Both the position numbers and the translations under genes were made by a program. The notes under the pieces were generated by a model, which searched no databases, had not been told where the DNA came from, and worked only from the letters and a program-made list of their open reading frames with translations. From assembly GCA_003524365.1 (NCBI GenBank), contig DQHS01000332.1, positions 1 through 21,473 on the forward strand: DNA of 21,473 nt. Reading direction: 5' to 3'. This document shows positions 1 to 7,810 of this stretch, in pieces (the first letter of the stretch is position 1; each line of letters begins with the position of its first letter). Origin of the DNA: Cellvibrio sp. Lineage in GTDB: Bacteria > Pseudomonadota > Gammaproteobacteria > Pseudomonadales > Cellvibrionaceae.

Positions 1-323
1 GATATGCGGTGATTATCGCTGGCGCTGGCGGCGCGGCGCACTTACCCGGAATGGTCGCAGCACATACCCGTTTGCCCGTGCTCGGTGTTCCGGTGCAAAG
101 TAAAGCGCTCAGCGGGTTGGATAGCCTCTATTCTATAGTGCAGATGCCCAAAGGCATCGCCGTAGGTACTTTGGCGATTGGTGTAGCTGGCGCGTTTAAC
201 GCCGGTTTGCTCGCCTGCCAGATTTTGGCGGTGACTGATCCGGCGCTGGCGGCCAAAATCGACCAGTTCCGCCATGACCAGACCCAAGCGGTATTGGATA
301 ATCCCGATCCTAGAGATCAATAG
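1..323 (+). CDS. purE: N5-carboxyaminoimidazole ribonucleotide mutase, 3' part
   Basis: C-terminal part of PurE, which converts N5-CAIR to CAIR in cytosolic de novo purine synthesis. The reading frame is open from base 3 to the TAG at 321-323, so the 5' end lies outside the window. The visible protein has the AGAGGAAHLPGM segment, the PVLGVPV strand and the GLDSLYSIVQMPKGIAVGTL active-site region, all typical of class I PurE; the N-terminal nucleotide-binding part is missing. purK follows 66 bases downstream on the same strand and catalyses the preceding step, so the two probably form an operon. Confidence 0.95.
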   Translation, partial: YAVIIAGAGGAAHLPGMVAAHTRLPVLGVPVQSKALSGLDSLYSIVQMPKGIAVGTLAIGVAGAFNAGLLACQILAVTDPALAAKIDQFRHDQTQAVLDNPDPRDQ

Positions 324-389
324 GGCGCGATCAATAAGTCGTGTTCAATAGTTTATTTTTGTAGTCAGTAAGCGCTTTTGAGGTTAGGC

Positions 390-1466
390 ATGAGTCAACG
401 AATTTGGGTATTAGGTGCAGGTCAATTGGGCGCGATGCTCAAACACGCCGGTATGCCATTGGCGCTGGATGTGTGCCCGGTAGATATAAATGAAGGCAAA
501 GCACCTGCGCTGGCGCCCGATGACCTGGTTACCGCTGAACGCGAGCAGTGGCCGGAAACCTTGGTGACTCACGCGCTCGCCCAACATCCGCGCTTTATTA
601 ACCAGAATATCTTTGGCCGCCTGGCTGACCGCAAAACCCAAAAAGAACTTATCGATTCACTCGGCATAGCCACCGCACCTTGGCGCTTCGTGACCAACGA
701 CATCACCGCCAATGAATTGCGCGATCAACTCGGCGAGCGCGTGCTGCTGAAACGTCGCACCGGTGGTTACGACGGACGGGGCCAACACTGGCTGCGCACC
801 GATGAAGACGAAGTGCCCGACGATTGGCAAGGCGAAGCCATCGCCGAACAAGCCATTAACTTTGATGAAGAGGTTTCACTCGTCGGCGTGCGCAACCAGC
901 AGGGCGAATGCGTGTTTTATCCGCTCACATTAAACCTGCATTTAAGTGGAATTCTTTACGCCTCAATTGCGCCGCTCGCTCGCCTGCAAGCATTGCAAAC
1001 ACAAGCGGAAGAGATGCTCGGAAAAATTTTGAATGCGCTCGATTATGTCGGCGTAATGGCGATGGAAACCTTCCGCGTTGGCGATCAATTATTAATTAAC
1101 GAATTGGCGCCGCGTGTACATAACTCCGGCCACTGGACCCAAGCGGGCGCCAGCATTAGCCAGTTTGAATATCATCTGCGCGCTGTTGCCGGCATGGCGA
1201 CGCCGACGCCGCAAGTGATCGGCCAGAATGTGATGATCAACCTCATCGGTACTGACTACAATCCTGCGTGGCGCGACCTGCCCTGCGCACGCACCTACTG
1301 GTACGGTAAAGACGTGCGCCCCGGCCGCAAGGTTGGGCATATCAATATCGTCAGCAACAACATCACCGAGATCCGCGAGACGCTGGTCTTACTTGGCGAT
1401 TTGCTGCCTGAGCACCACTACCGTGAAGCAATTGACTGGAGCCTGCGCGGGCTCGCAGCACTTTAA
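390..1466 (+). CDS. purK: N5-carboxyaminoimidazole ribonucleotide synthase
   Basis: ATP-grasp enzyme that makes N5-CAIR from AIR, bicarbonate and ATP and passes it to PurE. The 358-residue product starts at ATG 390, preceded by GAGG at 380-383; an in-frame TTG at 378 adds only four residues and is less likely. Visible are the N-terminal VLGAGQLGAML nucleotide-fold loop (7-17), the KRRTGGYDGRGQ ATP-grasp loop (121-132), and the NELAPRVHNSGHWT metal and substrate site (237-250) followed by ISQFEYHLRAV. Length is normal for the family (about 355-370). It is the last gene of the purEK unit and is followed within 11 bases by a strong terminator. Confidence 0.96.
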   Translation: MSQRIWVLGAGQLGAMLKHAGMPLALDVCPVDINEGKAPALAPDDLVTAEREQWPETLVTHALAQHPRFINQNIFGRLADRKTQKELIDSLGIATAPWRFVTNDITANELRDQLGERVLLKRRTGGYDGRGQHWLRTDEDEVPDDWQGEAIAEQAINFDEEVSLVGVRNQQGECVFYPLTLNLHLSGILYASIAPLARLQALQTQAEEMLGKILNALDYVGVMAMETFRVGDQLLINELAPRVHNSGHWTQAGASISQFEYHLRAVAGMATPTPQVIGQNVMINLIGTDYNPAWRDLPCARTYWYGKDVRPGRKVGHINIVSNNITEIRETLVLLGDLLPEHHYREAIDWSLRGLAAL

Positions 1467-1476
1467 ATTGCCCATT

Positions 1477-1507
1477 AAAAAACAGAGCCATGAGGCTCTG
1501 TTTTTTT
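1477..1507 (+). terminator. Intrinsic terminator after purK
   Basis: A perfect hairpin (ACAGAGCC, loop ATGA, GGCTCTGT) is flanked by six A before and seven T after (1501-1507). It begins 10 bases after the purK stop and should end the purEK transcript. The flanking A-run could let it also work in reverse, but no gene converges on it. Confidence 0.9.
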
Positions 1508-1599
1508 GTAAGTCTTGGTTAATGCTTGCGGCGTGTTGAACCTAAAGTGTGATAGCTTCTACCACCTTAGCGGTTCGTATCCTTACAAGGAGCCATTCG

Positions 1600-2283
1600 A
1601 TGTTTACCCTGCATATCGCCAACAAAAATTATTCCTCCTGGTCGCTACGCCCTTGGGTGTTGATGCGCACATTGAACATCCCTTTTAATGAGCAATTACA
1701 TCCCTTTGATCCCGACAGCAATTGGGCGGTGTACCGAACCTTTTCCCCATCAGGCAAAGTGCCTTGTTTGCAAGATAACGAAATCCATATTTGGGATTCA
1801 CTCTCCATTGCAGAATATCTTGCCGAAACTTACCCACAAGTCTGGCCAGCCGACAAAGCCGCGCGCGCTTGGGCACGTTCCGCCAGCGCAGAGATGCACT
1901 CCGGTTTTCAAGCCCTGCGTAACAATTGCAGCATGAGTTGTGGTCATCGCATCCAAATTCACGCAATTTCCGCTGCACTGCAAAAAGATATAGCGCGTAT
2001 TGATGAGCTCTGGAATGAGGGTCTACGTAAATTCAGTGGCGCATTTTTGGCAGGCGAAAAATTTACCGCTGTCGATGCGTTTTTTGCACCGGTTGCATTT
2101 CGTTTTCAAACCTATGGGTTGTCATTAACGGGGGCTGCACAAGAGTATCTTGCACGACTGTTGAATCTGCCGGCGATGCAGGAATGGTATGCGAGTGGCT
2201 TGGCAGAAACATGGCGAGAGCCAGAGCATGAACAAGAAATTCTGGCAGCAGGCACTTTGCTCGCTGATTTACGCAATCAATAA
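1600..2283 (+). CDS. Glutathione S-transferase family protein
   Basis: Cytosolic GST-like protein of 227 residues. ATG 1600 is chosen because AAGGAG sits at 1587-1592 with 7-base spacing; the frame stays open upstream without a ribosome site. The thioredoxin-fold N-domain begins with IANKNYSSWSLRPW (6-19), which holds the candidate catalytic Tyr11/Ser12/Ser13. KVPCL (53-57) carries the cis-proline, and DSLSIAEYL (67-75) is the glutathione gamma-glutamyl site. Residues 85-225 form the helical C-domain with a TAVDAFFAPVAFRF segment (156-169), the usual N-capping box region. This subgroup is common in Pseudomonas-type genomes and its substrate is unknown. A small STAS-like gene follows after 21 bases, suggesting co-transcription. 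Confidence 0.87.
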   Translation: MFTLHIANKNYSSWSLRPWVLMRTLNIPFNEQLHPFDPDSNWAVYRTFSPSGKVPCLQDNEIHIWDSLSIAEYLAETYPQVWPADKAARAWARSASAEMHSGFQALRNNCSMSCGHRIQIHAISAALQKDIARIDELWNEGLRKFSGAFLAGEKFTAVDAFFAPVAFRFQTYGLSLTGAAQEYLARLLNLPAMQEWYASGLAETWREPEHEQEILAAGTLLADLRNQ

Positions 2284-2304
2284 CTGCAGGAGTTATTTGA
2301 ACTG

Positions 2305-2682
2305 ATGGAATTGGACCTAAAAATTACCGCGCATGACGATTACCTGCATGTGGCAGTGCGCGGGATTGGCAATTACGAAAATGCTTTTTACTTCTGGCAG
2401 AAGGTGGTCGAAGCCTGCGACCTGCACCAATGCTACAAAGTACTCGGTGAACAATACTTGTTTGATTCCGTTTCCACGATCGAAGCCTTTGATCACCCCG
2501 CCATGTTTAAAAAACTGGGGATTACTACAAAATACCAATTTGCTTGGGTCGATAAAAATCCACGCACCCGCGAAACCACGCAATTTGTATACGATGTACT
2601 AGCCAACCGTTCCGTAAGCTTTGGTCGGCTATTCAATGATATTGAAAGTGCAAAGCATTGGTTGCTGGAACGCGACAACTAA
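2305..2682 (+). CDS. Small STAS/SpoIIAA-like protein of unknown function
   Basis: A 125-residue cytosolic protein with no signal peptide or membrane segment. The alternating strand/helix pattern (strand LDLKITAHDDYLHVAVRG at 3-20; helix 25-38; strand YKVLGEQYLFD at 44-54; helix; strand YQFAWVD at 77-83; C-terminal helix around FNDIESAKHWLLE) resembles the SpoIIAA-like STAS group, in which a late acidic-aromatic helix ends with a similar ALxWL-type motif. The family call is by pattern, not by a signature. AGGAG at 2288-2292 lies 12 bases before the ATG, a rather long spacing. It follows the GST gene by 21 bases and is probably in the same transcript. A partner or phosphorylation site cannot be named. 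Confidence 0.7.
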   Translation: MELDLKITAHDDYLHVAVRGIGNYENAFYFWQKVVEACDLHQCYKVLGEQYLFDSVSTIEAFDHPAMFKKLGITTKYQFAWVDKNPRTRETTQFVYDVLANRSVSFGRLFNDIESAKHWLLERDN

Positions 2683-2750
2683 TACACAGGTTCACCTGAG
2701 CTGAGTAGTTATACCCAACCATCCGTTTTTGACAAACACCTCCTTGCTTA

Positions 2751-2881
2751 CTAAGGTTCATAGCAACCTCCCGCTACGAACCAGTGGGCCCCTTGGATCA
2801 CATCCGCTAAGAATCTTAATAATTAGGCCCTCTATACCACCACGATTACCGCCCTGGATATTGGTATAAGTCATCAAGGAG
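2751..2881 (+). promoter_or_regulatory. Hairpin-rich leader before the chemoreceptor gene
   Basis: The 205-base gap before the MCP gene contains several inverted repeats. A 10-base stem with one A-C mismatch pairs 2755-2764 with 2773-2782 (loop of 8). GGGCC 2786-2790 can pair with GGCCC 2826-2830, enclosing two mini-hairpins (GGAT-CAC-ATCC and TAAGA-A-TCTTA). TATACCA 2833-2839 can pair with TGGTATA 2862-2868. The last arm ends 7 bases before the Shine-Dalgarno AAGGAG (2876-2881). This may be a structured 5' UTR or a degenerate repeat. It lacks the conserved core of the c-di-GMP-I (GEMM) riboswitch. No clear promoter hexamers were found. Confidence 0.35.
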
Positions 2882-2887
2882 ATTCGT

Positions 2888-4393
2888 ATGTTTAGTAATA
2901 TGAAAGTCGCTTTACGTCTCGCTATTCTCGCCGGTGTGTTGCTCACATTTATGATGATTATTGGCGGCATGGGTATAAAAGGCATGTATGAAGCCCATGA
3001 GGGAATGCGCACTGTTTATATGGACAGAGTGATCCCCCTGAAAGACTTAAAACTCATCTCTGATATGTATGCCGTGAACATAGTGGATGTCTCACATAAG
3101 GTGCGCAACAAGGGGCTCGGCTGGCAAGATGGCATCACCAATGTTCAGGCAGCACAACAAACTATTCAAGCGCGCTGGGATGCTTATTTAAACACTGAAT
3201 TGGTCACCGCAGAAAAAACACTGGTCGCCGAACTGAAACCGCTACTCACAACTGCCAACAACGCAACTGCAGAACTGCTACAAATCTTCGCAACTCAGGA
3301 TATCGCCAAGCTTGATGAGTTTGTTCTTCATAAACTCTACCCCAGCATCGAGCCTGTTTCTGACCGCTTTACCAAATTGGTCGATGTGCAACTGACCGCC
3401 GCTGAAGCTGCTTACAATGCATCTAATATCAGCTACCAACGCACCCTTGTTTTTAATATAGGCCTAATCAGTGCCAGTATTGTCATTAGCTTATTACTCG
3501 GCTTTTTAATTACCCGCAGCCTGCTTAAACAACTCGGCGGTGAACCTAATTACACGTCCGATATTATTTACCGGATAGCGCAGGGTGATTTATCCGTTGC
3601 TGTCGCCACCAATCCCAAAGATCAGAGCAGCATTTTGTTCGCCATTCGCCAAATGATTACCAAACTATCTGAAATTATTGGGGATGTACGCTCCACTGCT
3701 GACTCACTGTCATCTGCATCAGAAGAGCTCAGTGCGACAGCACAATCACTCAGCCAATCATCCACGCAACAGGCAGCGAGTATTGAAGAGACCAGTGCAG
3801 CAATGGAAGAAATTACTGCCTCCATTGGTCAGAACAGGGACAACGCCAAAGTGACCGATAGTCTTGCCAGCAAAAGCGCTACAGAAGCACATCAAGGTGG
3901 CGATGCAGTTAAAAATACCGTTGATGCCATGCGCAAAATCGCACAAAAAATCAGTGTCATTGATGACATTGCCTATCAAACTAATTTGCTCGCCTTAAAT
4001 GCTGCTATTGAAGCAGGTCGTGCGGGTGAACATGGGCGCGGCTTTGCGGTTGTGGCCAGTGAAGTACGCAAACTGGCCGGACGCAGCCAAACGGCAGCAA
4101 AAGAAATTGGCGAACTGGCCGGCGGCTCGGTCAAACTTGCAGAAAGCGCAGGACAATTGTTGGATGAAATAGTCCCTGCGATCCGTAAAACCGCTGATTT
4201 AGTGCAGGAAATTACCGCCGCAAGCGAAGAACAAACCATGGGAGCCAATCAAATTACCATTGCTATTTCACAAATCAGTATTGCAACACAACAAAATTCA
4301 TCATCGGCCGAAGAGCTCTATTCCACCGCAGAAGAACTTACCGGCCAAGCAATACAACTGCAACAAACCATGGAGTTTTTCAAACTCAGCTAA
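2888..4393 (+). CDS. Methyl-accepting chemotaxis protein, four-helix-bundle sensor
   Basis: Inner-membrane chemoreceptor of 501 residues; ATG 2888 has AAGGAG 6 bases upstream. Order: TM1 (8-30); periplasmic helical region of about 155 residues like the 4HB_MCP domain (32-186); TM2 (187-209); HAMP (about 210-262); cytoplasmic signalling domain to 501. The hairpin tip region ISVIDDIAYQTNLLALNAAIEAGRAGEHGRGFAVVASEVRKLA (355-397) is canonical and contacts CheA/CheW. Compared by eye with E. coli Tsr, each arm appears one heptad shorter, which suggests the 34H class rather than 36H. Candidate methylation helices are ASIEETSAAMEEI (297-309) and ASEEQ. It ends EFFKLS, without the NWETF-type CheR/CheB tether. 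No other chemotaxis gene is nearby; the ligand is unknown. Confidence 0.94.
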   Translation: MFSNMKVALRLAILAGVLLTFMMIIGGMGIKGMYEAHEGMRTVYMDRVIPLKDLKLISDMYAVNIVDVSHKVRNKGLGWQDGITNVQAAQQTIQARWDAYLNTELVTAEKTLVAELKPLLTTANNATAELLQIFATQDIAKLDEFVLHKLYPSIEPVSDRFTKLVDVQLTAAEAAYNASNISYQRTLVFNIGLISASIVISLLLGFLITRSLLKQLGGEPNYTSDIIYRIAQGDLSVAVATNPKDQSSILFAIRQMITKLSEIIGDVRSTADSLSSASEELSATAQSLSQSSTQQAASIEETSAAMEEITASIGQNRDNAKVTDSLASKSATEAHQGGDAVKNTVDAMRKIAQKISVIDDIAYQTNLLALNAAIEAGRAGEHGRGFAVVASEVRKLAGRSQTAAKEIGELAGGSVKLAESAGQLLDEIVPAIRKTADLVQEITAASEEQTMGANQITIAISQISIATQQNSSSAEELYSTAEELTGQAIQLQQTMEFFKLS

Positions 4394-4425
4394 ATCCGGA
4401 TTTTAAAAAATGAACCCCCTAAAAT

Positions 4426-4462
4426 AAAAATCCCCGCACTTAAAAATGCAGGGATTTTTTTG
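4426..4462. terminator. Bidirectional terminator between the chemoreceptor and PstS-OmpA genes
   Basis: AAATCCC (4428-4434) pairs with GGGATTT (4451-4457), followed inward by one mismatch and GCA/TGC, with an 8-base loop. A T-run (4455-4461) follows on the plus strand and an A-rich run (4421-4430) serves the minus strand. Genes converge here from both sides, so it probably ends both transcripts. Confidence 0.75.
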
Positions 4463-4491
4463 TAACAACAAGACTAAATCTAATTAATAGT

Positions 4492-6219
4492 TTACAAAAT
4501 CCACACCTCAACACGGCGATTCATCCGGCGCCCCTCTTCGGACTTACTGCTAGCCAAAGGCGCTTCTTCGCCCATACCCCGCGCTACCAGCGGATATATC
4601 CCACGCGCAATCAAATGCTGTTCAACCACTTTGGCGCGGCGTAATGAGAGTTCACTATTTTGTGTTTTTTCACCTTCACTGTCAGAAAAGCCAAAGAGTT
4701 GCACTCGCTTGGGCGAGTTCACTTCCACATACTTCACCAGACGGTCGAGATCAGAAATACCTTTGGTATCCAGCTCATCACTGCCATCTTTAAAGCGGAA
4801 GTTGATCGATAGCCGCTGTGAACGCGCAGTGAGGCTGCGCATTTCTTCTGGATAAAAATTATTATTAAAAGGCTGACCGGTTTTAATATTCTGTGATACC
4901 AGACCTATATCCTCCACAATACTTTGGCCACGCTCGGTTGCACTGAATTTCACAAAGTCTTCCGCATCATTATTGATATTTTTCTGTGGCAGATAAAAAT
5001 ACAAACGGCGCGCCAGTGGGTAGTCCTCCGTACTCACCGTAAAGTGAGTTGGCAAAATCGCCTTGGAAGTTTTGGTGGTAGAAATTGCTAATAATTTTGC
5101 ACGACGTACATAAGGTAAACCGATAAAACCAATCGCACCTTCATCTCTTGCAACCAAGTCAGATAACTCCGTACTCGACTCAAAACGTTTTGCCGTAAGC
5201 GCGAGCGTTGCCTTAACAGGGTCCAACACCATGCTCTTAAAAGAATCCCATGTGCCAGAATTTTCATCGCGCGCATAAAGGGTGATTGGTAAGTCATTTC
5301 CTCCCAACGCAGACCAGTTATTTATCTCGCCCGAAAATATTTTTACTAACTGCGGAATCGAAAGCTGACCAATAGGGTTTTTGGTATTGGTAATGATGGC
5401 CAAACCATCAAGCCCAATAATATGCTCACTGCCCGGCTCGGTCAGATCACCATTTTTGGCCAACAATAAATCGCGCTCCTGCTCTTTGATACGGCGAGAT
5501 GACATACCCAACTCCGCGCTGCCCTGCAGCAAATCGGTAAAGGCTGTGCTCGAACCGTGAGCATGGATCTCGATAAATTCTATGCGTCCGTTAAGCTGGG
5601 CAATGACGGCTTTTTCGGTGGATGTTTTACCTTGTTCGGTTTTGATATCCGTGGCCCCGCGAGCCATAAAATAAGATTCCACCAACCGCGGCGTTAATTT
5701 TTCACCCACGGTATTGGATCCATGTACACGAAAGAGCGGCTTGCCTGCACGCACCAGCGGACTACCCGGAACATATACCGGCGCCACAGATTTCACTGCT
5801 GATTTAACCCGCGTTTCGGTAATCGCCTCCAACACAAATACTTCACCTGCATCCAGCGGTAAAAATGAACGCAGCAGATAGCCACTCAAGAGCAACAATA
5901 ACGAACATGCCGCCGCTGCAATAAAATTTAATTTAATGCCGCCACGCGCTTTCTTTTTAGGTTTAAATTCATCGCCCGTGTGAGTCGCGGTTACTATGGA
6001 ATCTTCCATATGACGTACATCCCACACCAACTGCGTTAACTCATCGTCATTGGCAGTCAGGGCTTTTTCTAATAATTCCGCGCGATAGTCTTCGTCCTTT
6101 AGTACCATATTTAACGGGATGTGCATTTTTAAGTGGGCTTCGCACAGCCGTTTCAAATTCCATAATTTATCAACCAAGGCCACGTTGTAATGCATGTGTT
6201 TGTGGGATTTGGGGGACAT
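4492..6219 (-). CDS. Membrane-anchored PstS-like phosphate-binding protein with C-terminal OmpA domain
   Basis: Protein of 575 residues from ATG 6219. A longer frame to 6336 exists but would run through the Pho box, so the shorter start is preferred; GAGAG lies upstream. Domains in order: a cytoplasmic, charged N-region of unknown family (1-95); one transmembrane segment (97-117); a PstS-like periplasmic binding domain (about 160-445) with FRVHGSNTVGEKL (163-175), GLDGLAIITN (269-278) and DENSGTWDSFK (318-328); and an OmpA-type peptidoglycan-binding domain (470-575) with GFSDSEGEKTQNSELSLRRA (510-529) and GRRMNRRVEV (563-572). Related PstS/OmpA fusions are known in proteobacteria, probably for phosphate capture near the cell wall. 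Topology here implies an inner-membrane anchor with both C-terminal domains in the periplasm. No pst transporter genes are adjacent. Phosphate as ligand is inferred from the family and the Pho box. Confidence 0.88.
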   Translation of the reverse strand: MSPKSHKHMHYNVALVDKLWNLKRLCEAHLKMHIPLNMVLKDEDYRAELLEKALTANDDELTQLVWDVRHMEDSIVTATHTGDEFKPKKKARGGIKLNFIAAAACSLLLLLSGYLLRSFLPLDAGEVFVLEAITETRVKSAVKSVAPVYVPGSPLVRAGKPLFRVHGSNTVGEKLTPRLVESYFMARGATDIKTEQGKTSTEKAVIAQLNGRIEFIEIHAHGSSTAFTDLLQGSAELGMSSRRIKEQERDLLLAKNGDLTEPGSEHIIGLDGLAIITNTKNPIGQLSIPQLVKIFSGEINNWSALGGNDLPITLYARDENSGTWDSFKSMVLDPVKATLALTAKRFESSTELSDLVARDEGAIGFIGLPYVRRAKLLAISTTKTSKAILPTHFTVSTEDYPLARRLYFYLPQKNINNDAEDFVKFSATERGQSIVEDIGLVSQNIKTGQPFNNNFYPEEMRSLTARSQRLSINFRFKDGSDELDTKGISDLDRLVKYVEVNSPKRVQLFGFSDSEGEKTQNSELSLRRAKVVEQHLIARGIYPLVARGMGEEAPLASSKSEEGRRMNRRVEVWIL

Positions 6220-6296
6220 AAAGGCTCTCTGTTTTTCATTGTTGAATAGTCGAATGATATGAAAGGTATCAGCCAACCTATAAAGGCCAGCACTAT

Positions 6297-6314
6297 ATGA
6301 CGACTTTGTGACAG
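6297..6314 (-). promoter_or_regulatory. Pho box (PhoB operator) of the PstS-OmpA gene
   Basis: The minus strand reads CTGTCACAAAGTCGTCAT, matching the E. coli pstS-type box CTGTCATAAAACTGTCAT at 14 of 18 positions, with two 7-base repeats in the correct 11-base phase. It lies 77 bases upstream of the chosen start, and a weak -10-like TTTATA/TATAGG follows about 12-14 bases downstream, as at Pho promoters where PhoB replaces the -35 contact. The site agrees independently with the PstS-like product. It also lies in the divergent region of chrA, which it might affect. Confidence 0.72.
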
Positions 6315-6403
6315 AGGGATTACATACCCTGAACATGCGCTATTAGGCAATCTAATTGCTTGATATGATAAATGCCTTATGTGTAACTACAACTGGCGCC
6401 AAC

Positions 6404-7747
6404 ATGAATACACCCCCTCCACCGATAACATTTTGGCAAGCGCTAAAATTCTGGATCAAGTTGGGCTTTATCAGTTTTGGCGGGCCTGCCGGACAAATTG
6501 CGATCATGCATCAGGAGTTAGTGGAGCAGCGCCGCTGGATTTCCGAAAAACGTTTTTTACACGCACTCAATTACTGCATGCTCTTGCCCGGGCCAGAAGC
6601 ACAACAATTAGCCACCTACATAGGTTGGTTAATGCACCGCACGTGGGGTGGAATTATCGCTGGTGTACTCTTTGTTCTACCTTCATTGTTTATTTTAATT
6701 CTGCTGTCCTGGCTCTACATCGCCTATGGCCACTTAACCTTAATTGCGGGAATCTTTTACGGCATTAAACCCGCAGTGGCCGCAATTGTGGTGCAGGCCG
6801 CACATCGCATAGGGTCACGCAGTTTAAAAAATAATTGGCTGTGGGGAATCGCGTTTGCCGCATTTGTTGCGATTTTTGCGTTACACCTGCCTTTTCCATT
6901 AATCGTATTAGCGGCGGGCGTTATCGGCTGGTTAGGTGGAAAATTTGCACCGCAATTATTCAATGCGAGTGCAAAACATCAAGCGAATCAAAAATATTAC
7001 GGCGCTGCGATTATCGATGATGCAACACCGACACCGGAACACGCACAATTTCGCACACCACGGTTACTGTTAGTGATTGCGTGTGGTTTATTGTTGTGGC
7101 TAATGCCCATGTTATTACTCGGTACCAGTTTCGGCTGGCAACACGGTTTTACGCAAATGGCCTGGTTTTTCACCACTGCCGCACTACTCACGTTTGGTGG
7201 TGCCTATGCAGTATTACCCTATGTTTACCAAGGCGCCGTAGTGAATTACCAGTGGTTGACGCCAGCACAAATGATGGATGGCTTGGCACTGGGCGAAACC
7301 ACACCCGGCCCCCTGATTATGGTGGTGGCGTTTGTAGGATTTGTCGGTGCCTATACCCAGCAATTTCTCGGCACTGAGCATGCATTTTTAGCGGGGGCGA
7401 TAGCCGCCACACTAGTGACCTGGTTTACGTTTTTACCTTCATTTATTTTTATTCTGGCTGGTGGTCCGCTAGTAGAATCAACCCAAAGCAATTTGCATTT
7501 CACCGCACCGCTCACGACAATTACCGCAGCGATTGTCGGTGTAATTATTAACCTTGCACTATTTTTCGCGTATCACACTTTGTGGCCTGAAGGTGTTACA
7601 TCCGGTTGGTTCGCACAACTGGATTGGATTGCCTTAGCAATAGGAATTCTGGCCAGCGGTTTACTCTTTTATTGGAAGATGAGCATTATGAGAGTATTGG
7701 GGATTTGTGCGCTGCTAGGTGCTGCAGTAAAAACGCTGGCCTATTAA
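6404..7747 (+). CDS. chrA: Chromate transporter, two-domain CHR family
   Basis: Inner-membrane protein of 447 residues from ATG 6404. Upstream in-frame starts (ATG 6365, TTG 6356) exist, but the family normally begins just before the FWQALKFW-like segment; no good Shine-Dalgarno distinguishes them. It has two homologous CHR halves: the first with SFGGPAGQIAIMH (24-36) and LLPGPEAQQLATYIG (60-74), the second with LTFGGAYAVLPYV (262-274) and LGETTPGPL (296-304). About 10-12 hydrophobic segments are visible. Long-chain ChrA proteins export chromate, probably by proton exchange; many chromosomal members give little resistance and their natural substrate is uncertain. It is monocistronic, divergent from the PstS-OmpA gene and ended by a hairpin. 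No chrB regulator is present. Confidence 0.92.
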   Translation: MNTPPPPITFWQALKFWIKLGFISFGGPAGQIAIMHQELVEQRRWISEKRFLHALNYCMLLPGPEAQQLATYIGWLMHRTWGGIIAGVLFVLPSLFILILLSWLYIAYGHLTLIAGIFYGIKPAVAAIVVQAAHRIGSRSLKNNWLWGIAFAAFVAIFALHLPFPLIVLAAGVIGWLGGKFAPQLFNASAKHQANQKYYGAAIIDDATPTPEHAQFRTPRLLLVIACGLLLWLMPMLLLGTSFGWQHGFTQMAWFFTTAALLTFGGAYAVLPYVYQGAVVNYQWLTPAQMMDGLALGETTPGPLIMVVAFVGFVGAYTQQFLGTEHAFLAGAIAATLVTWFTFLPSFIFILAGGPLVESTQSNLHFTAPLTTITAAIVGVIINLALFFAYHTLWPEGVTSGWFAQLDWIALAIGILASGLLFYWKMSIMRVLGICALLGAAVKTLAY

Positions 7748-7751
7748 ATAA

Positions 7752-7794
7752 CAAAGACACTGCTAATATTCTTTAGCGAGTGCCTTTGCGTTTT
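7752..7794. terminator. Terminator between chrA and the DUF3617 gene
   Basis: A long hairpin pairs CAAAGACACTGCTAA (7752-7766) with TTAGCGAGTGCCTTTG (7773-7788), with one mismatch and one bulge, followed by CGTTTTA on the plus strand. On the minus strand the stem is followed by TTATTT. It sits between convergent genes and probably serves both, better for chrA. Confidence 0.6.
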
Positions 7795-7810
7795 ACAACA
7801 ATGAAATGAA

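Noticed and set aside
2751..2881. c-di-GMP-I (GEMM) riboswitch before the chemoreceptor
   Set aside because: The conserved GCAAA-type core and tetraloop receptor arrangement are absent.
6220..6336. 39-residue N-terminal extension of the PstS-OmpA protein
   Set aside because: It would place the Pho box inside the coding region, and the extension has no domain or ribosome site.
6379..6768. Plus-strand frame of 129 codons within chrA
   Set aside because: It overlaps the clear CHR-domain reading frame, and its composition is not protein-like.
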